Positions 9,609 to 20,100 are shown, counted from the stretch's first letter. The stretch: DNA of 64,000 bases from Grifola frondosa (GCA_001683735.1 LUGG01000024.1:1-64000), one strand, 5' to 3'. The notes: a model not told the origin generated them from the letters alone. Translations and numbers: made by a program.

Positions 9609-10741
9609 TGTAAGGGGTTATTGACGTACGTGAGAGTTCCTGTCTGAGAATAAATTTCTAACACAAGAATTTGTTCACAAAAGGATTTATTTTTCAAGCA
9701 AGGGGTTCAGCAAAACTGAATTATAAGCAGCAAGAAATTTAAAAGCCTTCAATACTTCAATGTGCACCAAGCGTGACGGGTTTTCCTACTTTTCCGGTCA
9801 GAGGCTCAGCCGAGTCCGGAAATCCGAGATTTATTAAATATATAAGATTCAGGTACGTAGATTCCAAATGAATGTCAGGGATATTACTTGCTAACACTTG
9901 CGACTTCAATTCCTGGTCTTGTGAGAGTGCTCAACCTAGCCTACTGTCCTGTAGGGTCCTTGAGTCTTCCTGCCTGGGTCTGTACTTTCAGAGCACTTGT
10001 CTGAACAGTCAAACAGCCCAAGAAACTTCTTGTCTCGAACTTAAACTTGCACTTTCCTTACGCCGCAATCTGCTGTCTTGCTACTGAGAATATTCTACTG
10101 CAGAGTACTCAACCTATCCTACTTTCCTTGTAGGGTCCTTGAGATGCTCTTCTTGGACTTGTACTACCAGAGCTCAGTCTGGTCAGGTGACAATCCAAGG
10201 TGAAATTCACACAGAAGGAGAGGGCACACAGATGTCTGGGGTGAAAGTGGATAAAAACTATATTGCTCTCAGGGGGGCAGTTTGGCCTGCTTTTATACCC
10301 TGAGGAAATTCCAGAACATTCCATGGAAATGACTCACTCTGACTCCCCCTGACTCATTTCTGGGTTGCCTTACTAATCCACCTCAAATCCTGACTAATCA
10401 CGACTGATCATGATTATCCATGGTCAATCCTATTGGTCCTGACTTGGCTTTTCTGAATTAGTGCTGACAAATCAGAGTTCATCTGAGGTCATCTGATCAT
10501 GTCTTAGTCATGGAACATTCTAAACTATGTTACAAAAGTATCAAAACTACGAATTCAGTACAAAGTTTTCCTAACTAAGCTTATTTCTACACTAAATCTT
10601 TCAATTCTATTTATATCTCCTACTTTTCTCCTTATCTCCACATCTAGGCCTTGTCTAGATGGTCTGGGCTCATGATCCAGGTGGTCATGTGATTGATCTG
10701 GACCTGTCCGGGCTTGCAAAATGGGGTTACAACTGATAACA
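9609..10741 (-). repeat. Candidate LTR of the minus-strand element
   Basis: Read on the minus strand, the segment starts TGTTATCAGTTGTAACCCC and ends CCCCTTACA, i.e. TG...CA ends just outside gag. The start resembles that of the well-defined LTRs at 23.3 and 26.2 kb. A TATAAAAG box lies on the minus strand at about 10290-10300, oriented toward gag. Inside are two diverged direct copies of about 75 bases (9926-10000 and 10104-10178). A second LTR copy was not found at the other end of the element, so the boundaries rest on sequence ends only. Confidence 0.45.
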
Positions 10742-11001
10742 CTCCAAATTTAAGGGTGTCTTTTGACAAGCCTAGGTCGTATTGAGTTTCTGACAAGGGC
10801 TAGGCCATTCTGGAACTTAGCTAGAACATGTAGACTGGTCTGGGCCTTGTCTAGGTCCTTCCATTGTAACTTTCTCAAGTCATGTAGGTCCTTCTTATAA
10901 TCATTCTTATGTAATGTCCTTAACAAAAGATGCATATTTTGACTTGAAATAATGTGAGCTGAGTGCTGATTGGTGGGAAAATGGATACATTGTCATGTGA
11001 C

Positions 11002-11466
11002 CTAATTCTTCCATCCATGTCCCTCATAGATCAGTAGAAAGTCGTCCATCAGTCTCACATCTCCTGCTTGCAGCATGTTCTTCGGCAATTCGACTATATC
11101 GCTGTTCGGCTTCAACATTCCTCTGCGATGAGCAATGTTCCAAATGATCCATGCATCCAACCATTCAAACATGGCTAGAATGGAATAGGGAATGCCCACT
11201 GCAACTTCCTGGGTGCCTGTGTAATGCTCCACAGCAACAATGACTCGAGTCTCCTGAAATTGAAGGATGCGGGTGATTCGTCCTGTAAACTCGATGTTGG
11301 GTCCCAAAAGACGAAGGGGACCAGAAAAATAGATTGGGATAAGATGATCCTGGACTGGATCGAGGATGAGGATATGTTTACGAGTCTGTCGATGCACCCG
11401 ATAGTAAGGAACCTGAGTATCACAAGGGTACAAAATTGCCTGCATGATGGTGATGGACGGGAACAA
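11002..11466 (-). CDS. Hypothetical protein, 154 residues
   Basis: An uninterrupted frame with ATG start gives a 154-residue, beta-rich, mixed-charge protein without signal peptide or membrane segment. Its central part (about residues 55-95: FTGRITRILQFQETRVIV and following) is clearly related to a broken frame at 16.8-17.0 kb, where the corresponding words are FTGPVDHIIQYQETQIFL. Flanking non-coding words ('tgtccaggtacca-acacattt' near 11600 and 17200) are shared too, so both belong to one dispersed sequence family, probably carried by a mobile element. I do not recognise a function. The frame may continue through an intron at its 5' end. Confidence 0.5.
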   Translation of the reverse strand: MFPSITIMQAILYPCDTQVPYYRVHRQTRKHILILDPVQDHLIPIYFSGPLRLLGPNIEFTGRITRILQFQETRVIVAVEHYTGTQEVAVGIPYSILAMFEWLDAWIIWNIAHRRGMLKPNSDIVELPKNMLQAGDVRLMDDFLLIYEGHGWKN

Positions 11467-11589
11467 GAATGCCTGGAAATAGCCGAACAGAATTATGCTT
11501 TATTTATGAGTATAAGCACGTGACCATATTCCCGATTTGATGTCCCATGCCATATCATTTACTGATGACAGAATGTGCAAAATTGATGT

Positions 11590-12590
11590 TATTTTGCCAT
11601 GTCCAGGTACCAAACACATTTGGTGCGTGACACCGCGCTCACGTCTGCGTCCCTCGCCCACCTCCCTTACACCTCTAACCCAAGCTCCACACCCATGTCA
11701 CATCCCTTCCTGCGTCCTGCCACACCCGCACGCTCTCTCACCATGCCTACGTACTCGCGTTGGCCGCTGCATCCACACCCCTGCATGGCCTGCACAACTC
11801 GCTGCGCCCACCTGATATTGTAGCTGTGCAACTGCGCCCACGCCATCATGCATCATCCCCCACGCCTCCCTCACATGATGCTCTCACCCGCGCTCACCAC
11901 CACACCGCCCCCGCATCCACACCCTGTACCCATGCACGGCCTGCCCAACCCGCCCATAGACACCCACACAAATGCGCCGATGGATGACCCCGATGATGCA
12001 TGGCGATGCCGCACTAGTGCGCGGCCACGTGCTGGGAAGCGCATGCCGCAGGTGAAAGCAAAGCATGGCGACAGGTGAGTACACCACCTCTTTCATGCCC
12101 GTGCCCCTCGCGACCCATGCCCATGGCCATCTCTTGTGCGTATATGCCCGTATCTGCACTCGCGCACCTTCTCGCCCACCTCCCCTCATGCCCACCACGT
12201 GCGCCCGTGTCGCGGCTGCCGCCACTCAAACAAGGCATGTGCATGCGCAGGCCATTTGAAAGATGTAGCACGACGAGGGTGTAGATACATCTAGGTGAGT
12301 CTGTGTTTGCATCAGATTGCTAACAAAGTTTGCTTGTAACACCTGCAGTACCAGCTTCCTCACCCGCATTGCATGGTGTACCACAGCCCGCACCTGTCCC
12401 CCTCACCCGCATGTTGCAGCCCACGTCCACGGCCTCCTCGTGTCCATGCTCTGAGCTCGCGCCATGCCCACACCTGTGCTTGCATGATTCATCTGTGCTG
12501 GCACTCGCCTGCTTCCCCTCATGCCCATTTCCATTTTCCAAGCTCCACTCCCATGCCCTCGCGCTCACCGCCGCACTTGCATGCTTGCCA
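11590..12590 (+). other. C-rich, G-poor segment with intron-like signals
   Basis: For about 1 kb the plus strand is strongly skewed to C over G (many CCCAC, CACC and CCATGC words), unlike both flanks. Overlapping frames on both strands encode low-complexity Pro/His/Thr- or Gly/Arg-rich peptides and are unlikely to be real proteins. A good intron is visible at 12295-12348 (GTGAGT donor, GCTAAC branch, CAG acceptor), so the strand may be transcribed. Confidence 0.4.
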
Positions 12591-12598
12591 TCTCCACT

Positions 12599-13342
12599 AT
12601 GTGTATCGGTGAAAACAGTGCCGTGCTTGCCGTTCACTATCTCAACGTGCAGCTTACTGCGCTCTACGAAAATGCTCTTCACTGCCTGACACATCATCCC
12701 GACACCAAAAATTTGGAGGAAAATAGTGTGTCCAGCCTTTTTCTGTCTCTGATTGAATTTATGACATAGTCGTCCATAGAATATTCTTTTGCTCTCACTG
12801 AATTCTTTTACAGCAAATCACGCAGCCGAATCTGCCGGCTTCTGGTGTCGATGCACTGTTCTATGCGAAATTCGATAAGCCTGTCCTCGAATTCATCTGC
12901 AAACACGATGCCATCCTCCGCCTGAAGGTCAAGGAAGGACATTACAATTTGGGCCACAAAACGTATACTCGCACCACAGCGTAAGATTCTATGCATCTAT
13001 ATCTTTGGCAGCATGCTGAAGATTGTCTTTAGTGAGGATGTCAAATTGCCTGCCGACCTGGAGTTGACTTTCCGGTTCGGCTTTGATGTCCGAAAAATCA
13101 TAGGCCAAGACTCGAAGATTGAAAACGGCCAGAACTTGATTCAACTTGTGATTTTGGATCTGAAGAGTACGCTTCATATAGAAGACCATTTTTGTCTTGT
13201 TTTGACCATAATGCTTGCAGATGCAAAGCTAATTTCCAGCAAACCTGAACTCCACATGGGGACCGGTTCAGCATTAGCAATCCGGCTAGCTGAGGGCGAA
13301 GACGTTTGTTCGTTCTCATCCAGCGTGACACTAAAAGAATGA
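12599..13342 (+). CDS. Hypothetical gene fragment, probably 5' part of a larger agaricomycete gene
   Basis: Exons can be read as about 12599-12730, then 12814-12980, 13012-13166 and 13221-13342, with GT-AG introns between the last three. The joined frame runs through segments such as PASGVDALFYAKFDKPVLEF, then GFDVRKIIGQDSKIENGQ and LIQLVILDLK, and stops at 13340-13342. From memory this resembles the N-terminal part of a large hypothetical protein that is frequent in polypores, which continues well beyond this point. If so, this copy is truncated. The donor of the first exon is not certain. No enzymatic motif is seen. Neighbours on both sides are repeats. Confidence 0.45.
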
Positions 13343-13343
13343 T

Positions 13344-13951
13344 CTACAAGTATGTATTAGACGACAATGCTAAAGGTGATTTCAACGTCAACTCAACCAT
13401 GGCATCTGCGTCGATATCTTCAACACATGTAGCAAGTTCTCCAGCATTAAAACCAGGTGTCTCAAAGACTACAACAGGACATTCGACGAGTAAATGTGTC
13501 TGTTGAGTGGGGATTGTTGAGATGTGACGGAGAAAGGTCGAGATTACTGAGATAGACAGAGGTTTGTTCACAATGTCTGATGCAGTAATTCGTGCGACAT
13601 CATGTTTGATAGGTCTTGATATGTGGCCGCTCCGGATCTTGGTCACAGATGACGATGGAAAGAGTTGGCCATAATATTCAATTACTTTGATAATTCTGGT
13701 GACATCCTGTTCTGGCATACAGCCACTCCAGATCTCCACTGCGGTCGACGACGAAGAGAGCTGACTATATGAGCCATCCGACATCATGTGTGTTGCGAGC
13801 TGTTTCGGATACCAACATAATAAAATCGCTCGAGATCCTCATATCGGTCAACATAGCCGAGGTGGAGGAGAGCTGGCTCTCTGTGGCGTCCGTATCAGGG
13901 CCTTCCGACAATGGTGACATCGTCATATCAAAGCCCTATAGGTTATCATAA
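13344..13951 (-). CDS. Hypothetical minus-strand ORF, possibly two exons
   Basis: The frame 13787-13344 encodes 147 residues; a second coding-like stretch (about 13940-13785, Ser/Thr/Asp-rich) lies just upstream in another frame. The protein contains two diverged copies of a roughly 30-residue unit (SSSTAVEIWSG...DVTRII and SSSVTKIRSG...DVARIT). A VFETPGFNAGE segment faintly recalls the DTPGF loop of small GTPases, but no P-loop is present, so I make no functional claim. The ORF converges on the gene fragment to its left, with one base between the stops. Confidence 0.35.
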
Positions 13952-14526
13952 GGATCTAGATGGAAATATGGCAACACAATAAACATGCTATCTTCTCGAG
14001 AGCCTCGCCACACATAATCAAGTCGCCCGAAGAAGTATTACAAGGATACTGATGAAACTGTTACCCATAATTAAAGCTTGCAAAGAGACTCAATATCAAT
14101 TACTTGTACCTTGTATATACTATCAAGCTTATAAAAACATACTAACATACCACTTGAACCCATGCATTCCTGTTCATAAATGTCAATGATCTATACTGTA
14201 ACTCTACAGTTACTTATTTGTAAGGTATAATAGATGGATTGATAATTAATAGTTCAGATGACGAGTTTAGTGCTTGACATAGATAAACGCTCACTCTCCT
14301 GCCCTTCTGGGATATGTCAGATTTATAATCACATATATATATATATATTTTCTTTCACAACATATGTCATAGCATTACACTGACTTCTAAAGACATTGAT
14401 GATATGTTTTATGTCATGTTTTATCATCTGGAACATTTGTTTTGTGATTAGAGGCATGACAAAGATCACGTGCATCTGACATATGTTTTATCTCCGTATG
14501 TTTTTCTCAGCCACCCGATAAGAAAA
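13952..14526. other. AT-rich intergenic stretch
   Basis: No gene was recognised. The stretch contains a simple (AT) run at about 14333-14348 and leads into the tandem repeat. Confidence 0.6.
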
Positions 14527-14966
14527 GTAAGAACCTCACATACAAACTTTTCTAACTGAGTAAGAACAGAGTTGTTACCTGGTTGTATTGCATCGAACCC
14601 TAACCTAGAAATTTTGTTCCCACGGATACAAATTTTCGTATTGAAAAAACTTTCCCACGACTAATGGGATGAAAAGTGCATTTCAAGATTTGGCTGGGGA
14701 CCTCGCCTATAAGAACAATTAATTTGTTCCTCATCAATCGTAAAAAGTAAGAACTTCACATACAAAATTTTCTTACTGAGTAAGAACAGAGTTGTTATGT
14801 GGTTGTATTGGACCGTAACCCTAACCTCGAAATTTCGTTCCCACAGATACAAATTTTTGTATTGAAAACACTTTCCCACGGCTTTTGCGATGAAAAGTGC
14901 GTGACAAGATTTGGCTGGGGACCTCGCCTATAATAATGATTAATTCGTTCCTCATCAATCGTAACA
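14527..14966 (+). repeat. Tandem duplication, 2 x 220 bp
   Basis: Unit 1 is 14527-14746 and unit 2 is 14747-14966. Both start GTAAGAAC(C/T)TCACATACAAA and end TCATCAATCGTAA, and they align along their full length with scattered substitutions. Each unit holds 'aaccctaacct', 'tttggctggggacctcgcctat' and 'cgttccca'. The minus-strand frames inside are a by-product of the repeat. No coding role is apparent. Confidence 0.85.
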
Positions 14967-15175
14967 ATGTTGAAGAAGAGATTCACCAAAACATTGCAAA
15001 GTGGTTCAGCTTATTAATATGATGGCCTCAGCTACATGTTGTCATGAATATGTGGTATAAGATAGTAACCACTATATAAAATGATCTTGATAATCACCAA
15101 ACCAAAATAGAAAAATCTATCTGTGGCAGGGTGAATATATGTGAAGGGAACCTAGATATGACATCAATTTTATAC

Positions 15176-16400
15176 TGCACCAAGCTTGATGGGTGTTTCC
15201 TGCTTTTCCAGTTATAGGCCTGGCTAAATCTGTTTGGAGGTGTTACACAATCACAAAGGTAGGTACAATTCCAAGTGAATGTTTGATGATGATATGATGA
15301 TGACTTGCCTGGTACATTTCACTTCTACCTCTCCTTGATATGTCTCCTGTTCTTCTGCTGATGCTTTCTCCAAGGAAGACTTCTCTTTTCCTGTCCCATC
15401 AATAGTCAACCTTGCCCACCTCTGTATGGGTTTGCTGCACTGCTGTGATCTGGAAACTGGGGACCAAGACTTCAACCTTGCCCACCTCTGTTGTGAGGTT
15501 CCTAAAGTGCTGTCCAGACTGTGGTAAGCAAGTTAACTAACTATGACTGCTTCTGACTGTGAGACTTTGAGAGTAGAAATCTGGTGTGATTGATATGGAG
15601 TAAAGTGGGGTGGTGGAGATACAGAATAGTATCCTTGCTGCCTTGGAGGTCCTTCTTGTTAGGAAAGTGCTATGTCTGTATGGCTGAATGTGTACATCTA
15701 TATGCACACCTGTGATGATATGAGATATTCCTGTGATATCTCAGTCAAGTGATCTAGTCTGCTGAGTCTGGAGAAAATCTGGAGAGTGATCCAAATTTTA
15801 GTGGAGACTGTGTTTCTGGCTGCTACTTGATTTGATTCAATTGCCCTATTGCTCAATTAATTCTCGAATTTATTGTCCTCTCTAAGGCAAGAAAGGGGCT
15901 CTTTATATATCTTTTAAGAGGGCCCAGAATTCTCCCCGGACTCTTTTTCTAAGGCTGTTCCAGCACTTTCTGGGAGGCTCCAAGCACAAGAAATCATGGT
16001 AACTACTGTGCAGAATCTTTCAGTCCTTTCTATACTGTTTTTCTGAGTGTTCCAGCTGCATCTTCCTGCACTGCCTCTCTGACTTCCTCCAATCAGAGCT
16101 TTCCTAGGTCACCCAGCCCTCAGATTTGCATAGCTTTAGTAAGGCTCTTATAAATCTAGAGTAGAAGATTACAAACTCAAGGTGCTCTTTTCTCCATTTC
16201 AAGAATCTTTCTCTTAGAGTATATAGTCTTGCAGACTTTATCATCCATTTGAGATATTTTCTGACTAATGAAGGTCCTCTACTTTATGAATTTGCACAGC
16301 CTTAGTAAGGCAATTACAAATCTAAGATAGGGCCCTTACAAATCTGGAAAAGTTAGTCTGCCACTTTGAGAAGCACATGATCTATGGTTCCAGGGCTGTG
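15176..16400. repeat. Decayed LTR-like sequence related to the 9.6-10.7 kb LTR
   Basis: The block 15176-15290 matches 9768-9880 in word order: 'gcaccaagc-tga-ggg', 'ttcct-cttttcc', 'aggc', then 'ggta-gta', 'attccaa-tgaatgt'. Further right are a short direct repeat ('caaccttgcccacctctgt' at about 15408 and 15475) and TATA-like 'tttatatatc' at about 15903. Ends cannot be set. It is probably a solo LTR or the remnant of an element of the same family. Confidence 0.5.
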
Positions 16401-16789
16401 AGTCTCCTGGAGGCCGTTCTACATCATCTTAGGTGGCTTGTGGCTATATATTCCTGTGACCATCACCATGCTTCTCTTTTCAAAGGCTGTACAGACTTTT
16501 CCAGAACTCTGCCTTTCTTCCAGTTCCTTCCAGAATTTGCTAACCTGGTCTTCTTCTTCCTGTTTCCATAATGTCCTGCTGTGTCCAACTCCTTGTCTCC
16601 TGACTTTGCTGCACCTGATTCTTTCCCACACTCCTTTTTCTCATGACCCTCCATGTTTTTCCATCCTATCCCACTTGGTTTAGCAATGGTTGTCATTGTT
16701 TATAAATGGATAAAGAGGGTAAATCATGAATTCTGGCTTCATCATCTCATTATCTGAACTGACAGTGTATAGGATATATCACCACCAGG
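16401..16789. other. No recognised gene
   Basis: Short frames on both strands (about 16377-16696) are mirror images of a Pro/Ser/Cys-rich plus-strand reading and show no domain. Confidence 0.4.
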
Positions 16790-17230
16790 TCATTGCATAG
16801 GAGATGAGTAAATATTGGACATACTAGTATTGTACTGCAAAACCAATAGTGCAGGTGCTGTCGATGTGAAAAAGGGTGAGAAATATTTGTGTCTCCTGAT
16901 ACTGAATGATGTGGTCGACAGGGCCTGTGAATGTGATTCTGGATTGATCTGTAAGGTGTACAAATTTGGACAGTGGCATGAGGCCAAATTCAATGGTGAG
17001 TGTGTTGTATAATAGGATGGAGAACTGGGGATTAATTACCATGGGGCATCATGACATGCATCGATTGAATGGAATAGTTAGGTGAAGGTCTGACATGATT
17101 AATGATGTGTAAACTTAATCCTAATGGCAACCTTGGTGTACTATGTATATTATGGCACTTGGTTGACTTGGTTGCCAAAGGTGGTCATTTTGGCCCTGTC
17201 CAGGTACCAACCACATTTGATGTATGACAA
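16790..17230 (-). pseudogene. Broken relative of the 154-residue ORF at 11.0 kb
   Basis: The minus-strand frame 17042-16790 shares the FTG-x5-I(I/L)QxQET segment and following residues with the intact ORF at 11466-11002. The flank at about 17190-17225 shares the 'tgtccaggtaccaa' block. The copy lacks the C-terminal half, so it is a fragment. Confidence 0.45.
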
Positions 17231-17362
17231 CATGGAGATACTACACCATTAAGCACTTCTTTTATATTGTTTCATGTTTTTCAACCTTTCAAGAGACATG
17301 ATTTACTTGCAACTCACAAGTATAATCAGCTACTCAGCTCAGTGCAAGGGACCTCTGTGAGA

Positions 17363-17465
17363 AATTGGAAGCCCATTCACACTATATCTCATTGCTACTG
17401 ACTTTACGATTTGTAGGATACATATTAGATATTTTATAGGTCAGAGTCAGCAAGAGAGTATCATT
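17363..17465 (+). repeat. About 105-bp repeat shared with 26666-26768
   Basis: The segment 'agcccattcaca' through 'agtca/tcggcaagagagtatca' occurs here and immediately after the right end of the LTR element at 26.66 kb, with roughly four in five bases alike by eye. Outside this block I saw no similarity. It belongs to a dispersed sequence older than the LTR insertion. Confidence 0.6.
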
Positions 17466-18123
17466 GTACAATGCCTCTCCACAATTTGCTGTTAATCTTT
17501 TGTGAAATTATCACCTCTGTCATAACCTAAAGGTGAGTATCTTATTATCAAAGTTTTTCCCTTCTTAGTACTTAGTTTGTATTTCAGGTCAGCACTATTA
17601 ATCGAGCCAGTCAACCTTATCAAGGCTAGCAGAAAGCAGCTAAATTGGATGTCCTTAACATAGGAATGGATAAAGTATTATAATGGCACTTATATATTCT
17701 ACGAGATATACTTCAAATCTTCTAATACACAGATCTTCCATTACTAATGCTCATTAAAACTGCCCGAACGTCTGGAGAACTACCACAAGACATGAACAGA
17801 GATCTGAAATAAGAAAAAATTCTGTGGAGCAATACAAGACAGCATACAAGCACATCAAGAACTTCCTTCTCTCCAACTCAACATTTATACTAGCAATTCC
17901 CACCCAGCCTTGCACAGCATCAGATCAAAAGATCAACACAAGTTTCAGAGTTCATCATACTGAGGACAACATATCTGATTGGCATGTGAACCTCTTGCTT
18001 GGTCAGATCAGTGTCAAGCAATTGGCATTGCAGTTCAAGTATGGAGAGAATCCAGCATCAGATCATAGCAGAGGTAAAAAGTGAGCAGTCAAAGTTGATA
18101 TAAGCAGTAAAGGTGCTGCACTC
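17466..18123. other. No recognised gene; one short ORF
   Basis: An 86-residue frame (17824-18084, plus) has no domain, no clear promoter and no introns. The rest is AT-rich. Confidence 0.4.
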
Positions 18124-18346
18124 AAACACTGTATATCAGCAAAATCTAGATTTTACTTATCATACTTTTTTGTCTTAAACATACTTAAATATACTTATTT
18201 GGGCAGCTAACCCTTATGAGACCTCTTTTATGTTTTAATTGCCTTTTTTGATCTGAATTCAGAGAAAAAAGAAAATAACACCTAAAAATAAGTTTATAAG
18301 GGTTATTTAAGAGACGTAAGTCAAATCAACATTTTGCTGATGTGCA
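18124..18346. repeat. Imperfect inverted repeat, possible MITE
   Basis: The left arm starts with 'cactgtatatcagcaaaat' (about 18128-18146) and the right arm ends with 'attttgctgatgtgcagttgtg' (about 18328-18349). The inner words TAACCCTTAT (18207-18216) and ATAAGGGTTA (about 18296-18305) are exact inverses. Together they would fold into a roughly 220-base hairpin. CACTG...CAGTG-like ends recall CACTA-type transposons. No target duplication was found. Confidence 0.45.
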
Positions 18347-18910
18347 GTTGTGACCCAGAATCCCCCATCTATCACCACAAAAAAGTGCACTCAGTGCATC
18401 AGTGAAATCCTACAGTGCTTAATGTAGCTTATAAAATAATATATAATTGCTTGTAATATTGAGGGATTAATGTGATAGCTTACACTGCACACATAAGGAT
18501 TGGCAAGCGCCCCCATTCGGTGCAAGGCGCTGGAATATGTGACTGGAGGTGCACAACTGGATGCCAGGGATTGCAAGCTGACAATATATCTCTGATAAAA
18601 TAAGGTAAGGTATCTATACATATCTGGTAAGAAGTGCTATCTCATCGCAAGATAGCACTACTAATAAAATAATGACTTGCATGATGTTACCAGATGCTGG
18701 TACCGATGTTGTAATATCAACTTATTCTCCTCACAGATTGCAATTTTTTATCAAGAATATATTTTATTTCATATGAAGCAATATATAATTAACAATAAGG
18801 AGCAGAATAAAATAAAATTTGGGCAAAATGGGTCCAAAAAAGCAATGCATGCATATAGTCACTGCACAATGAGTACTCTCGAGCACCAAGAAAATTTATA
18901 CCACCTAGAA
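18347..18910. other. AT-rich stretch without a gene
   Basis: The frame at 18677-19204 on the plus strand is largely the mirror of the DUF6698 pseudogene. Nothing else was recognised. Confidence 0.4.
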
Positions 18911-20100
18911 TCATTCTGGCCAGTCATGCATCTCATCATCCTTGTCCTCGCTCATGTCATCCCTGTCCTCCTCGAGGTAGTCATGATCCTCCTTCTCCTC
19001 CTCAGACTCGGAGTCCTGCCACTGGGGTTTTGTAAAGTCTTCCTCCTTGTCTGCGTCCATAAGCACGTTCCAGTTAGCATCACCATTGTGTGCCTTTCCA
19101 TCCTCGATGTTCTCCTGATCTGCTTTGGACTCATTCACAAATCTCTTGCTGCACATGTGGCCAAATTTGCCATCACTCACAGAGGTCTCAGGATGGTCCT
19201 TTAGCTCACACTCATCGGCCAGCTGCATGAGTGCATCCTTCTGGTCCCCACGAGGCTTGGATGCATTCCATTTGGCATGCTGGGCCATTATCAGTGCCAG
19301 GGAGGTTACTTGCTCCTCACCATCATCATCATCTTCCCCCATAGTACTGAATACCTCCCTGCATACACAGAAGAATTTATTAGTTTAAATACAAAATAAA
19401 TTGTGACGTACTCGTTCCACCACTTGAGCATGGACATTTGCCACTCCTCATTGATGAATAGATGCAAAATAGCATCAAAATATTTCTCACTGATGAATAT
19501 GTTGTCATCAGCTTGCCAAGTGTCTTGAGCATTGAGGATGAAGCATGTCTGCAAAGTAGAGATTAGTGGATACATGCAGACTAAAAAAAAAATGTATGAG
19601 AATAGTCACATAGGCTATGTTTTCTGGCATGACAGAATCCATTTTTGAGCCATACTACAGGGAGGTCCAGGCTGTGTGCTTCCTGGTAAATATATGGCGG
19701 AAGCACTAAAATGTCCACTTTAGCAATGTGTATAGCAAGACATGTGAGAAATATACTTACTCGCACCAGAAATGTGCCTCTGCACAAGCTGACATCCATC
19801 CTGGATTTATTGTATGTCCCCTCCAGATACATGTATGATGGGTAGTTAAATGCACTGAACTTGGTGGTTCTCTCGCACACTCGCTGACAGAAACTAAGGT
19901 AAAATAAGAGTATATTTGAGATGTGCAAAGAGAAAGTGATAACTACTCACAGTTCTAGGTCAGCATCAAACCCATCTCACATCTGCATGGTGTGAGAAGC
20001 AGTGCAGTGGCAAGGTCCTTGAAACCATGAGACATCTTGTCTCTGTCTGTCTGTGTGGTAGCAAATGTGCATGCCATTGGGGAGTTTGACCTCCTCAATG
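18911..20100 (-). pseudogene. DUF6698-like gene, broken
   Basis: Minus-strand exons run from a HGFKDLATALLLTPCR-type segment (about 20040-19980), through FSAFNYPSYMYLEGTYNKSR...GTFLVR (about 19880-19770), then after an intron CFRHIFT (about 19700), MDSVMPENIAY, TCFILNAQDTW...YFDAILHLF...LKWWNEEVF and a long acidic C-terminal tail ending at 18911. The order and words (RG/F, LLxP, LVRxFRHIFT, IAY, WWNxxVF) match what I remember of DUF6698 proteins of agaricomycetes, whose function is unknown. An in-frame TAG lies at 19657-19655, just after the FRHIFT segment, so this copy is probably dead. The genes are often found among transposons. Confidence 0.55.

Larger units (their letters stand above)
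5370..10741 (-). mobile_element. Degenerate LTR retroelement, gag-protease only, minus strand
   Basis: In minus-strand order the element shows a candidate LTR (10741-9609), a possible primer-binding site (9602-9586), gag (9603-8645), a CCHC zinc knuckle (about 8300), a first retropepsin (about 7490) with its C-terminal half (about 7260), and a second retropepsin (about 6390-6180). It shows no reverse transcriptase, RNase H or integrase motif. The coding region is broken into several frames. Gag resembles Ty3/Gypsy gag of agaricomycetes. The left end lies somewhere near 5370 but no matching LTR was found there. It is either a non-autonomous family or a deleted and decayed Ty3-type element. Confidence 0.65.

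Noticed and set aside
11537..12697. Many overlapping frames with Pro/His-rich products on both strands
   Set aside because: Low-complexity by-products of the C-rich skew; none has domain-like sequence or consistent splicing into a long frame.
13400..13480. ETPGF word considered as a GTPase G3 motif
   Set aside because: No P-loop or other GTPase motif in the frame, and the surrounding sequence has internal repeats instead.
14333..14348. AT run considered as an origin or regulatory element
   Set aside because: A short simple repeat in AT-rich DNA with no supporting signals.
14590..14830. 'ccctaacc' words considered as telomere-like repeats
   Set aside because: Only one word per 220-bp unit, not an array.
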